From positions 186,001 through 250,000 of the forward strand of contig NZ_JAEMHK010000001.1 in NCBI RefSeq assembly GCF_016458235.1: a DNA stretch of 64,000 nucleotides, read 5' to 3'. Both the position numbers and the translations under genes were made by a program. Of this stretch, positions 39,216-47,548 are shown piece by piece (position 1 is the stretch's first letter; the number at the start of each line of letters is the position of its first letter). The notes under the pieces are model-generated. The model was not told the DNA's origin, searched no databases, and worked only from the letters and a program-made list of their open reading frames with translations. The DNA comes from Geomonas propionica (GTDB taxonomy: Bacteria > Desulfobacterota > Desulfuromonadia > Geobacterales > Geobacteraceae).

Positions 39216-39295
39216 CTGTTTTTAAACAGCTTTATCAACAACTGTTGATAATAGATAAGTTACACAATTTCAAAGGCTTAGCTGGTTTTAAACAG
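39216..39295 (-). promoter_or_regulatory. dnaA promoter with inverted DnaA-box pair and CTGTTTTTAAACAG palindromes
   Basis: TTATCAACA (39232-39240) and TGTTGATAA (39243-39251) form a perfect inverted pair separated by AC. On the - strand, TTGAAA (39273-39268), a 17-bp spacer and TATCAA (39250-39245) resemble a sigma-70 promoter overlapping one box. CTGTTTTTAAACAG (39216-39229) and CTGGTTTTAAACAG (39282-39295) flank this core as near-identical palindromes, possibly sites for a second regulator. All functions are inferred. Confidence 0.6.
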
Positions 39296-39383
39296 AATAA
39301 GCCTATGTTAAGATTTTCGGGGTGTCACACTACCATGTCATCCCCTTTTTTTGCAAGGCAAAACTTGGCTTTAAAGAAACGTC

Positions 39384-39412
39384 TTGACAAGAATTGGCCT
39401 TTATGTTTAAGT
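39384..39412 (+). promoter_or_regulatory. Candidate promoter for rpmH-rnpA-yidD-yidC
   Basis: TTGACA (39384-39389) is followed after 17 bp by TTAAGT (39407-39412). The -35 is perfect and the -10 is weak. It lies 56 bases upstream of the rpmH start. Confidence 0.4.
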
Positions 39413-39467
39413 TCGACACTTGCCTTTAAAAACATTGATTACCCTAAGACTTAAGGAGTAGATAAAG

Positions 39468-39617
39468 ATGAAAAGAACTTACCAGCCCAGCAATACTTCC
39501 AGGAAAAGGACCCACGGCTTCCTCGTGCGTATGGCCACCAAGAACGGCCGTCTCGTTATCAAGAGGAGAAGGGCGAAAGGTCGCAAGCGTCTCTCCGTAG
39601 GCATTGCCACCAAGTAA
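39468..39617 (+). CDS. rpmH: Ribosomal protein bL34
   Basis: A 49-residue basic protein of the large ribosomal subunit, starting [19 protein letters not shown] and ending [17 protein letters not shown] lies ten bases before the ATG. It is the first gene of the conserved rpmH-rnpA-yidD-yidC cluster beside the origin. Confidence 0.98.
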   Translation: MKRTYQPSNTSRKRTHGFLVRMATKNGRLVIKRRRAKGRKRLSVGIATK

Positions 39618-39625
39618 TCTCCTTT

Positions 39626-39979
39626 TTGTCCTGCTCGGATTTCCCTAAGGCTGAACGCCTGCGCAGGCGCCCCGAATTCCTGCAATTTAACGACGGCGCG
39701 TCGAAGATGCACACGCCGCACTTTCTGTTGCTGTGGAAGGTTAAAGACGGGTGTGCCACCAGGGTCGGGTTTACCGTTAGCAAAAAGGTAGGGAACGCCG
39801 TAATCAGAAACAGCATCAAGAGAAGACTGCGGGAATTTTACAGGCAGAACAAGCCTCTTTTCATCTCGGCCGATTTCAATATCGTCGCCAAGAAAGGAGC
39901 TGACTTGCTTGACTTTCACCAGATCTCAACCGAGCTCGCAGCCGCCTTCGGGCGGCTGCGTAAAAAACATGGTCACTAG
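39626..39979 (+). CDS. rnpA: Ribonuclease P protein component
   Basis: A 117-residue basic protein that assists the RNase P RNA in tRNA 5' maturation. The N-terminal [12 protein letters not shown] and the RNR-type motif ([17 protein letters not shown]) are diagnostic. The best start is the TTG at 39626, nine bases after the rpmH stop; no ATG or GTG fits and no clear ribosome site is seen, so translation may be coupled to rpmH. Its end overlaps yidD by 11 bases. Confidence 0.93.
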   Translation: MSCSDFPKAERLRRRPEFLQFNDGASKMHTPHFLLLWKVKDGCATRVGFTVSKKVGNAVIRNSIKRRLREFYRQNKPLFISADFNIVAKKGADLLDFHQISTELAAAFGRLRKKHGH

Positions 39980-40181
39980 CACACTCAAAGGCCTGATCGT
40001 TCTCTACCAGAGATTCATCTCTCCGCTCAAGGCCCCATCCTGCCGTTTTTACCCTACCTGTTCGCACTACTCCTTACAAGCATTGGAAAAATACGGCCCT
40101 TTTAAGGGGTTGTGGCTGACGGCTGCGCGCATTCTCAAGTGTCATCCGTTTCACCCGGGTGGTTACGATCCGGTCAAATAG
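39969..40181 (+). CDS. yidD: Membrane protein insertion efficiency factor YidD
   Basis: A 70-residue protein with the family core ([28 protein letters not shown]) and the [11 protein letters not shown] tail. It is thought to assist YidC-dependent insertion at the inner membrane. The ATG at 39969 lies inside the end of rnpA, indicating coupled translation. Longer readings upstream are non-homologous. Confidence 0.93.
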   Translation: MVTSTLKGLIVLYQRFISPLKAPSCRFYPTCSHYSLQALEKYGPFKGLWLTAARILKCHPFHPGGYDPVK

Positions 40182-40199
40182 TCCTTCCAGGAGATTGAA

Positions 40200-41810
40200 A
40201 TGGAAAAACGTACTATCATAGCGATACTGCTCTCCATCGGAGTTCTGTACGCTTATTCTTTTATCTTTCCGCCCGCTAAACCTGTTCCGCCTGCTGGTAA
40301 CGCCAAGCAGGGCGCAGTGACCTCGGCCACCGTAGCCGCCGCTCCGCAGGCTGCGCCTCTTGCAGCATCCGCAGCAGCCCCCATCGCCGTGCCGGCAGCA
40401 CCCGCTGGCGCCGCCCGCGACATCACCGTCGACACCGACCTTTACAGCGCCGTCTTCTCCACCCAGGGTGCTGGCCTCAAGAAACTGGTGCTGAAGAAGT
40501 ACAAGGATGTCGCAGGTGCAAAGGGGCAGGGCATCGTCCTCGTCAACGAGACCGCAGCCAACCGGTACAATCTGCTCAGCGACTCCCGCGAACTCGGCCT
40601 CAACCCGACCGCACTCTACAACGTCAGTGGCAGCGTCCTGAAGCTCACTGGCGCCAACAAGGGTACCCTCGACTTCACCACTACCACCCCGCAGGGGATC
40701 GTGTTCAAGAAGACTTACAGCTTTTCCGGCGACGCTTACCGGATCCAGCTCACCGAGCAGGTGCAGAATGGCGGCACCGCACAGGTTGCCGCACCGCTGC
40801 ACCTGCTGCAGAACTCTCGCGTGGTTGATCAGAAAGCCGGTGGCGGCCGCTACGAAGTGTACGGTCCCTCGACCCTCACTGACAACGCCGTCAAGAGCGA
40901 GAAGCTTGACAGCCTGCTCAAGACGCCGGTGCAGTTCGACAAGAACATCGTCTGGTCCGCCTTCGCCGACAAGTACTTCATGGAAAGCGTCATCGCCGAG
41001 AAGGGTAGCATCGCCCAGGTGCGCCTGTCCCGTCCGTCCACCGACGCGAGCGTGAGGGACATCGTTTCCCCGACCGTCACCGTTGCCCCCGGCCAGAGCA
41101 CAGCCATTAACTACGCCGTGTACTACGGCCCGAAAGATCTCGACATCCTCAAGGCACAGGGCAGCAGGCTGGAAGAGGTCATCGACTACGGCTGGTTCGC
41201 CCCCATCGCGAAGCCGCTGGTGGTCTTCCTGAAGTTCCTCTACAAGTACACCGGCAACTACGGCATCGCCATCATCATCATCACCTGCATCCTGAAGCTC
41301 GTGTTCTTCCCGCTTACGCACAAGAGCTACAAGTCTATGAAGGACATGCAGAAGCTGCAGCCGAAGATGACCGAGTTGAAGGAAAAGCACAAGAACGACC
41401 GCGACGCCATGAACCGCGCCGTGATGGAACTCTACAAGACCCACAAGGTCAACCCGCTGGGTGGCTGCCTCCCGATGCTGGTCCAGATCCCGGTGTTCTT
41501 CGGCCTGTACCGCTCGCTCATGTACTCCATCGAGCTCAGGCACGCGCCGTTCTATCTCTGGATCACCGACCTCTCCGCCAAGGACCCGTACTACGTGACC
41601 CCGCTCATCATGGGCGCCACCATGTTCATCCAGCAGAAGATGACCCCGACCAACATGGATCCGGTGCAGGCAAAGATGATGCTGATGCTGCCGGTCGTCT
41701 TCACCTTCATGTTCCTGAACTTCCCGTCCGGCCTGGTCATCTACTGGCTGGTCAACAACGTGCTGACCATCGCGCAGCAGATGTACATCAACAAGTCGGT
41801 TGCCGACTGA
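40200..41810 (+). CDS. yidC: Membrane protein insertase YidC
   Basis: A 536-residue insertase. An N-terminal membrane anchor (about residues 5-22) and an A/P-rich linker lead to the large periplasmic beta domain (about 75-330). The five-helix C-terminal core (about 350-535) includes the HKSYKSMKDMQKLQPKM coiled region and the GLVIYWLVNNVLTIAQQ end. AGGAG precedes the ATG. No jag/khpB gene separates it from mnmE. Confidence 0.97.
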   Translation: MEKRTIIAILLSIGVLYAYSFIFPPAKPVPPAGNAKQGAVTSATVAAAPQAAPLAASAAAPIAVPAAPAGAARDITVDTDLYSAVFSTQGAGLKKLVLKKYKDVAGAKGQGIVLVNETAANRYNLLSDSRELGLNPTALYNVSGSVLKLTGANKGTLDFTTTTPQGIVFKKTYSFSGDAYRIQLTEQVQNGGTAQVAAPLHLLQNSRVVDQKAGGGRYEVYGPSTLTDNAVKSEKLDSLLKTPVQFDKNIVWSAFADKYFMESVIAEKGSIAQVRLSRPSTDASVRDIVSPTVTVAPGQSTAINYAVYYGPKDLDILKAQGSRLEEVIDYGWFAPIAKPLVVFLKFLYKYTGNYGIAIIIITCILKLVFFPLTHKSYKSMKDMQKLQPKMTELKEKHKNDRDAMNRAVMELYKTHKVNPLGGCLPMLVQIPVFFGLYRSLMYSIELRHAPFYLWITDLSAKDPYYVTPLIMGATMFIQQKMTPTNMDPVQAKMMLMLPVVFTFMFLNFPSGLVIYWLVNNVLTIAQQMYINKSVAD

Positions 41811-41830
41811 CCTAAAAGTGGATCAAAGCA

Positions 41831-43198
41831 ATGTATGTTCGCGACACAATAGCAGCAATCAGCACAGCGATAGGTGAGGGGGGAATCGGGATCGTAAGGA
41901 TCAGCGGCCCTGCCTCCCTGCCCATCGCAAGCAGCATCTTCAGAGCAAAGTCGAACGGTGGCCTAAAAAGCCACCGTTTTTCTTATGGTGACGTGGTAAA
42001 CCCTGGCAACGGCGACCTGGTCGATGAGGCCATGGTGGTCTATATGAAAGGCCCCAACTCCTACACCCGTGAGGACGTGGTCGAGATACAGTGCCACGGG
42101 GGGACGCTGGTGGTATCCCGCATATTGTCATTGGTGCTGACTGAAGGGGCGCGACTGGCAGAGCCCGGAGAATTCACCAAGCGTGCCTTTCTGAACGGCA
42201 GGATAGACCTCGTGCAGGCCGAGGCTGTCATGGACGTAATCTCCAGCCGTACCGACGCGTCGCTTGCCCTGGCCCAGCACCAACGCGAGGGGCTGCTTTC
42301 AAGGCGCATTACCACCGTGAAGGAAGGGATTGTTTATGCCCTGGCCTACGTGGAGGCGCTTATCGACTTCCCCGAGGATGACGTCGACGTGGCGGTTGAA
42401 ACCGACGTGCTCGGCAAGGTAGCGCCCGCTTTGGCTGAACTTGAAGCCCTGATCGAGGGATTCGACGAGGGGAGGGTGCTGCGTGAAGGGGTGTCGGTGG
42501 TCATCTCCGGCAAGCCCAACGTCGGCAAATCGAGCCTGCTCAACACGTTATTGAAGGAGAAGCGGGCCATAGTTACCTCCGTTCCCGGCACCACACGGGA
42601 CCTGATCGAGGAAGTGGTCAACATCAATGGCCTGCCGGTCAAGCTTTTGGATACGGCCGGGATACGTGAATCAGAGGATCAGGTCGAGCAGGAGGGTGTC
42701 CGTCTTTCGTTGGACCGCATACCCAAGGCCGACCTGGTGCTCTTTGTCATCGACGGCTCCAGCGAGTTCGGCGAGGACGATGCCGCCATCTTGGGGGCGA
42801 TTGGGAACAAGAGTTATATTGTGGTTCGCAACAAGGCCGACCTGCAGGTGAATGCCGTGCTGCCGGAAGCGTGTTCCGGTCCGGTCGTTGCCATATCCAC
42901 CCTGACAGGGGATGGTGTGCCTGAACTTCGGAATGCCATTACCAATGCCTTCATGCATGGTCACGCCATCGATGGTCGTGAGTTTGTTGCGGTATCGAAG
43001 GCTCGCCATCGTGACGCGCTGCTTAAGGCACTTACCTCGCTGCAGTCATTTGTTGCCAACCTTGAGGCAGGAGTGAACATGGAATTGCTGCCGGTGGATC
43101 TGCGTGATGCGCTTGATGCGGTAGGGGAGGTCACCGGAGAGACGACTGCAGACGACGTGTTGGATAGGATCTTCTCAAGCTTCTGTATCGGGAAGTAG
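41831..43198 (+). CDS. mnmE: tRNA modification GTPase MnmE
   Basis: A 455-residue GTPase that, with MnmG, builds 5-carboxymethylaminomethyl-uridine at tRNA position 34. Visible are the N-terminal folate-binding domain, helical domain, G1 GKPNVGKSSLLN, G3 LLDTAG and the C-terminal catalytic SFCIGK. It starts 20 bases after yidC. A parS site begins 34 bases after its stop. Confidence 0.97.
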   Translation: MYVRDTIAAISTAIGEGGIGIVRISGPASLPIASSIFRAKSNGGLKSHRFSYGDVVNPGNGDLVDEAMVVYMKGPNSYTREDVVEIQCHGGTLVVSRILSLVLTEGARLAEPGEFTKRAFLNGRIDLVQAEAVMDVISSRTDASLALAQHQREGLLSRRITTVKEGIVYALAYVEALIDFPEDDVDVAVETDVLGKVAPALAELEALIEGFDEGRVLREGVSVVISGKPNVGKSSLLNTLLKEKRAIVTSVPGTTRDLIEEVVNINGLPVKLLDTAGIRESEDQVEQEGVRLSLDRIPKADLVLFVIDGSSEFGEDDAAILGAIGNKSYIVVRNKADLQVNAVLPEACSGPVVAISTLTGDGVPELRNAITNAFMHGHAIDGREFVAVSKARHRDALLKALTSLQSFVANLEAGVNMELLPVDLRDALDAVGEVTGETTADDVLDRIFSSFCIGK

Positions 43199-43232
43199 GG
43201 GGTAATCATTCGGTAAAGCATGCCATTATCGA

Positions 43233-43248
43233 TGTTTCACGTGAAACA
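43233..43248. promoter_or_regulatory. parS centromere site 1
   Basis: TGTTTCACGTGAAACA is the exact 16-bp palindromic ParB-binding consensus. It lies in the mnmE-mnmG gap about 5 kb from the probable origin, where bacterial parS sites typically cluster. Confidence 0.93.
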
Positions 43249-43408
43249 ATTCTGTTTTCTACAGTTTTGTCGCAGCGTTGTGGTGCTCGACTGATTGCCT
43301 TATGGTGGCTGCGTTTCTGGTTGTGAATGGAATATCACTCTTGCCATCGGCACCTTGGAGCATTGGACCATTGTTTCCCGATTTGTGTAACTTGTAACTC
43401 GCTGTGGA

Positions 43409-43850
43409 TGATTGGTACATTGCGGCTGAGAAGTTACGAATCGCGATGGATAAGTTGTACATCGCGGTTGAGAACTTATGAACATCGATAAATAAGTCGT
43501 GCATCGCAGTTGAGAACTTATGAACCGCGATGGAGAAGTTGTGCATCCCGATTGAGAACTTATGAACAACGATGCAGAAGTTGTATATCGCAATTGAGAA
43601 ATCATGAACCGCGATAGATAAGTTGTACATCGGGGTTGAGGACTTATGAAGCGCGATTGATAAGATGTACATCGCGGTTGAGAACTTATGAACCGCGATG
43701 GATAAGTTGTACATCGGGGTTGAGAACTTACGAACCGCGATGGATAAGATGTACATCGCGTCGAGTAACTTGTTCGTCGCACCGAGTGGCTTGCTTGTCG
43801 CGCCGAGCGACTCAGCTGGCGTCACGACTGATTCGCTTGCCCCAGCGAGT
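43409..43850. repeat. About 21 tandem 21-bp degenerate repeats (42-bp higher-order unit)
   Basis: Units begin at 43409, 43430, 43451 and so on, every 21 bp without an indel, to at least 43786, then decay toward 43850. Two alternating types make a 42-bp period: TAAGTTGTACATCGCGGT-like and GAACTTATGAACCGCGAT-like. On the - strand the array is open throughout and reads as heptads (IAVHKFS TAMYNLS). On the + strand most 42-bp units hold a TGA where two units keep CGA. Neither strand has a convincing start or ribosome site, so I do not call a gene. The base composition is less GC-rich than its surroundings at the left end. Confidence 0.9.
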
Positions 43851-43883
43851 GACTCGCCACCTCGCTCCCAAGGTGAATCAACG

Positions 43884-44120
43884 TTCCCCCCTTTTGCGAA
43901 GGGGGGACAGGGGGGATTTGCCTTTCGCGGTAGAAGCTCCAGGCATCGTATTTGGCAGAGCCAGCCACGGCACATTTGATGTTTGAGCCCCGGCGATAGT
44001 AAGCGGTGCGGTTTGATCGTTACCATGTCTTGTTGGAAAGATTGTTGTTCAGGAGCGGGATTACTGATGATCCAGCAAAGAGTAAATCCCCACTGACCCC
44101 CCTTCGCAAAGGGGGGGACG
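43884..44120. repeat. Two CCCCCTTTTGCGAAGGGGGG-type palindromes flanking unique DNA
   Basis: CCCCCCTTTTGCGAAGGGGGGACAGG (from 43884) and CCCCCCTTCGCAAAGGGGGGGAC (from 44096) are the same repeat family as 16534-16556. Translated, such elements give PPCPPF-type peptides that mimic coding sequence. The DNA between and up to 44262 shows no gene. Confidence 0.7.
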
Positions 44121-44262
44121 TTGGGCCTCGTGATTTGCTTCGTGGCACAGACAGTCGGGTTTTCGGGGTTCTGAGGAGAACCCCGACCTTAACTCAATTT
44201 CATGGAGTGGGCATTGAAGTATTTTGGATTTAAGTAACTGTTATTGTGTTGTTTTTTAGTTT

Positions 44263-44278
44263 TGTTTCACGTGGAACA
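44263..44278. promoter_or_regulatory. parS centromere site 2 (one mismatch)
   Basis: TGTTTCACGTGGAACA differs by one base from the perfect palindrome, and its reverse complement TGTTCCACGTGAAACA fits the tolerated ParB consensus. It lies 1030 bp from site 1 and just upstream of mnmG. Confidence 0.88.
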
Positions 44279-44337
44279 TGCGCCAATACCTGCTTCCTTG
44301 GTGGCGCATAAGCTTTCGTAGTAGACGGAGTCAAGTT

Positions 44338-46212
44338 TTGATAGTTTATGACAAGAAATACGATGTGATTGTTGTCGGTGCCGGTCATGCCGGGTGTGAG
44401 GCTGCACTTGCCGCGGCCCGAATGGGACGCTCGACCCTTATGCTTACCATCAACCTCGACGCCATCGCCCTGATGTCCTGCAACCCGGCCATCGGTGGCT
44501 TGGCCAAGGGACACCTCGTCAAGGAGATTGATGCCCTTGGCGGCGAGATGGGGCGCAACATAGATGCGACCGGTATCCAGTTCCGCGTGCTAAACACCAA
44601 GAAGGGACCGGCGGTCCGCGCTTCTCGCGCACAAGCCGACAAGCAGTTGTACCGCCTGCGCATGAAGCACGTGATGGAGCAGCAGGACTACCTGGACCTG
44701 AAGCAGGTTGAGGTGACGGGCCTGGCGATCGAAGGTGGCGAGGTGGTAGGCGTCGATACCCGTGGCGGCGTCCGCTTCATCGGCAAGACCGTCGTGCTCA
44801 CTACCGGCACCTTCATGCGCGGCCTGATCCATATCGGCCTGATCAATTACCCAGGCGGCAGGGCAGGGGACCTTCCCTCTATCGGCCTTTCCGACGGGCT
44901 TAAAGATTACGGTTTCGATGTCGGTCGCCTCAAGACTGGTACGCCGGCGCGCCTGGACGGCAGGACCATCGACTTCGACCGGCTGGAGAAGCAGTACGGC
45001 GACGAGAACCCGATTCCGTTCTCTTTCTCCACCGAGCGCATCGAGCAGCCGCAGGTGCCCTGTCACATCGCCTACACCAACCCGAAGTCCCACGATATCA
45101 TCCGTAGCGGCCTGGATCGCTCACCGCTCTACGCCGGGATCATCGAGGGGATCGGTCCGCGTTACTGCCCGTCGATCGAGGACAAGGTGGTGCGCTTCCC
45201 CGAGAAGGATCGGCACCAGACCTTCATCGAGCCGGAAGGTCGGGAGACTGTCGAAGTTTACCCGAGCGGCATGTCCACCTCGCTCCCCATCGACATTCAG
45301 TGGGCCTTCTACCGGAGCATCGAAGGTCTGGAGCGGGTCGAGATAATGCGCCCGGCCTACGCCATTGAGTATGACTACGTCAACCCGATCCAACTGCACG
45401 CTTCCCTGGAAACCAAGCTGGTGCGCAACCTCTATCATGCGGGCCAAATCAACGGCACATCCGGTTACGAGGAGGCTGCGGCACAGGGGCTGATGGCCGG
45501 TATTAACGCGGCACTCAGAGTACAGGATAAAGAACCGCTGGTGCTTGGCCGTAGCGAGGCCTACATCGGTGTGATGATCGACGACCTTGTGACCCTGGGC
45601 ACCAAGGAACCGTACCGCATGTTCACCTCGCGGGCCGAGTATCGCCTGCTGCTGCGCGAGGACAATGCTGATCTTCGCCTGAGGGAGAAAGGGCACGAGA
45701 TAGGGCTGGTGCAGGATGAGATCTACAAGTCGTTCCTGGCCAAAAAGGAATTGATCGACTCTGAGTTGGTGCGGCTTTCCAAGGAAAGACTGGCACCGTC
45801 CTCCGCCGGTGAGGAACTGCTGGAGGAGTGGGGGTTGACGGGAATGCAAAACGCGATCAGCTACGAACAGTTGTTGCGGCGCCCCGAGTTCACCTGTCAG
45901 GACCTCTCCAGGGTCTACCCTGCCATCATGGATTTGCCGGAGCAGGTGCGCGAACAGCTCGAGATCCAGATCAAGTACCAGGGATACATTCAGCGCCAAC
46001 TGGAGCAGGTTGATCGTTCCGCGCGGCTTGAGAGCACCAAGATCCCTGGCGACATGGATTACGGCACAATCTCCGGCCTTTCCACCGAGGTGCGTGAAAA
46101 GCTTGCCCGCTTCCGTCCTGACACCCTGGGGCAGGCTTCCCGCATCCCTGGCGTCACGCCTGCAGGTATCACCATCCTTTCGATCGCAGTGAAGGCGAGG
46201 TGTGGACGATGA
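44338..46212 (+). CDS. mnmG: tRNA uridine-5-carboxymethylaminomethyl modification enzyme MnmG
   Basis: A 624-residue FAD protein and MnmE partner. The N-terminal dinucleotide fold (VIVVGAGHAGCEAALAAARMG), GTFMRGLIHIG and the C-terminal helical domain are intact. I chose the TTG at 44338, with CGGAG seven bases upstream and giving family-typical length and N-terminus (IVYDKKYDVIVVG). The ATG at 44278 would add 20 atypical residues and overlap parS site 2. Its end overlaps rsmG by four bases. Confidence 0.95.
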   Translation: MIVYDKKYDVIVVGAGHAGCEAALAAARMGRSTLMLTINLDAIALMSCNPAIGGLAKGHLVKEIDALGGEMGRNIDATGIQFRVLNTKKGPAVRASRAQADKQLYRLRMKHVMEQQDYLDLKQVEVTGLAIEGGEVVGVDTRGGVRFIGKTVVLTTGTFMRGLIHIGLINYPGGRAGDLPSIGLSDGLKDYGFDVGRLKTGTPARLDGRTIDFDRLEKQYGDENPIPFSFSTERIEQPQVPCHIAYTNPKSHDIIRSGLDRSPLYAGIIEGIGPRYCPSIEDKVVRFPEKDRHQTFIEPEGRETVEVYPSGMSTSLPIDIQWAFYRSIEGLERVEIMRPAYAIEYDYVNPIQLHASLETKLVRNLYHAGQINGTSGYEEAAAQGLMAGINAALRVQDKEPLVLGRSEAYIGVMIDDLVTLGTKEPYRMFTSRAEYRLLLREDNADLRLREKGHEIGLVQDEIYKSFLAKKELIDSELVRLSKERLAPSSAGEELLEEWGLTGMQNAISYEQLLRRPEFTCQDLSRVYPAIMDLPEQVREQLEIQIKYQGYIQRQLEQVDRSARLESTKIPGDMDYGTISGLSTEVREKLARFRPDTLGQASRIPGVTPAGITILSIAVKARCGR

Positions 46213-46862
46213 ACCAACGCGCCAAGGATCTCCTGAAGAAAGGTGCCCTGGAACTTGGCCTGGATCTGACTCCGGCCCAGTTGAACACGCTCGATCTCTT
46301 CGCGGAAGAATTGAAGAAGTGGAACCGGAAGATCAACCTCACTGCAATAACCGATGACGAAGGTATCGCGGTGAAGCACTTGGTAGATTCGCTGAGCCTG
46401 CTCAAAGTGGTGCGCGGGCCGGGATCCATGCTCGATATCGGTTCTGGCGGCGGTTTTCCCGGTATCCCCGTAAAGCTGGTGCAACCGGATCTGGAGATCG
46501 TGTCCGTCGATGCGGTGGTGAAAAAGATCAGCTTTCAGAAACAGGCGGTGCGCCTGCTTAACCTGGTTGGGTTCGATGCGGTGCATGTCCGCGCCGAGAC
46601 CTTAGCCGCGCAGTACGCAGGTCATTTTGATTGGGTTGTCTCCCGAGCCTTTTCGGATATACCTTCCTTCGTTGCTATGGCCCTGCCGGTTTTGAAGGAG
46701 GGAGGACGCATCGTCGCCATGAAAGGGAAGAGCGCCGCCGAGGAAGTGGTAGCCGCCGAGGCTGAGCTGGAAAAACTCGGTGCCCGGGTCGAGTCGGTGC
46801 AAGATTTTACTCTTCCCTGCTCCGGTGACGCCAGATCGTTGGTTCTCATCGCCAAGATATGA
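46209..46862 (+). CDS. rsmG: 16S rRNA (guanine527-N7)-methyltransferase RsmG
   Basis: A 217-residue SAM-dependent methyltransferase acting on 16S rRNA G527. The SAM motif MLDIGSGGGFPGIPVKL and the upstream NRKINLTAI are diagnostic. The ATG at 46209 overlaps the mnmG stop (ATGA) and has GAGG upstream. In many bacteria parA and parB follow; here a long gene-free gap does. Confidence 0.96.
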   Translation: MNQRAKDLLKKGALELGLDLTPAQLNTLDLFAEELKKWNRKINLTAITDDEGIAVKHLVDSLSLLKVVRGPGSMLDIGSGGGFPGIPVKLVQPDLEIVSVDAVVKKISFQKQAVRLLNLVGFDAVHVRAETLAAQYAGHFDWVVSRAFSDIPSFVAMALPVLKEGGRIVAMKGKSAAEEVVAAEAELEKLGARVESVQDFTLPCSGDARSLVLIAKI

Positions 46863-47370
46863 TTAACAAAATTTAATAGTTCGTATAACGAGCAAGAAGG
46901 GCTCTAGAAGCTGTTTTAGCGGTCAAAGAAGGTGGTTGCTTGCGACGGCACGAGAACGCGGGTTTTAGGCCATAAAATGGCAGCCTAATTTTTGTGCAAA
47001 TACCCCTCGAAAACCTGTTCAGCTCTCTTCTCGCTCCGACGTGTTACGACACGCTTACCTCGCCCTCCCACGAAGAAGAGGGAAGGGGGGACGGCGATGA
47101 TCGGCGCAGGATCCCGGAGCGCTTCCCCCAGCTCGCGGTCTCATCTCGACTCCAGGAGAGGGACAGGGATTAGGGCTGCTCCCACTTCAGGTGAAAGTTT
47201 TCTAAAGACGCCCTGTGCAAGCCGCGGGGGGGCGTCCTGTTCGCCATTCTGGAACCGTGTTAACAACCAGACAACCACCGTAATTCTCCGGTCCTGACGC
47301 GGGAATAGTGGTGAGCATTACTTTGACTTTTTATCTCTTTATATGTTAGAAATAAAAACTTTTTTTGTTT
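46863..47370. other. Gene-free stretch after rsmG
   Basis: About 500 bases with no credible gene; the short open frame at 46992-47297 lacks a ribosome site and has repeat-derived composition. A weak terminator-like hairpin (AGGCCAT-AAA-ATGGCAGCCT at 46967-46986, followed by AATTTTTG) probably ends the mnmG-rsmG transcript. Fragments resembling the C/G-rich repeats occur at 47058-47090. Confidence 0.55.
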
Positions 47371-47548
47371 ACGATGCCACAGTCCCCAGTTGAATGAGGA
47401 CAGGTCGTCAAGGACCGTTGGTAAAGTGCCGTCTTTCCCAAGTGGGGAGACCCGGCCCAAGAGTAGCGGGTGCGAAGCTTTCGTGTCCGCCGCTGCGACA
47501 ATCGAAACACCACTAGCCATTCACATAGCTCTAACGAGGAGGTAGACC
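47371..47548 (+). ncRNA. Candidate structured leader RNA upstream of dapA
   Basis: Several stems are possible: GTCCCC/GAGGAC (47382-47401), GGTC/GACC (47403-47415), ACCCG/CGGGT (47450-47471) and GCGG...CCGC (47466-47490) enclosing GTGCGAA/TTCGTGT. The last two share bases and exclude each other, as in switching leaders. A TTGACT element at 47323-47328 may be part of the promoter. It does not match the lysine riboswitch core or other leaders I know. The dapA ribosome site GAGGAGG ends this region. Confidence 0.4.

Noticed and set aside
43409..43850. CRISPR array
   Set aside because: Repeats abut with no spacers, are degenerate, and have a strict 21/42-bp period. No cas genes are near.
43259..44026. 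255-codon - strand open frame covering the 21-bp array
   Set aside because: Its N-terminal third is translated from a PPCPPF-type palindromic repeat and there is no ribosome site. It is kept as a finding about the array, not as a gene.
46992..47297. 101-codon frame after rsmG as a remnant of parA
   Set aside because: It has no P-loop or any ParA-like motif, no ribosome site and repeat-like composition.
47371..47548. Known lysine riboswitch before dapA
   Set aside because: The conserved core motifs of the lysine riboswitch are not present. Left as an unassigned structured leader.
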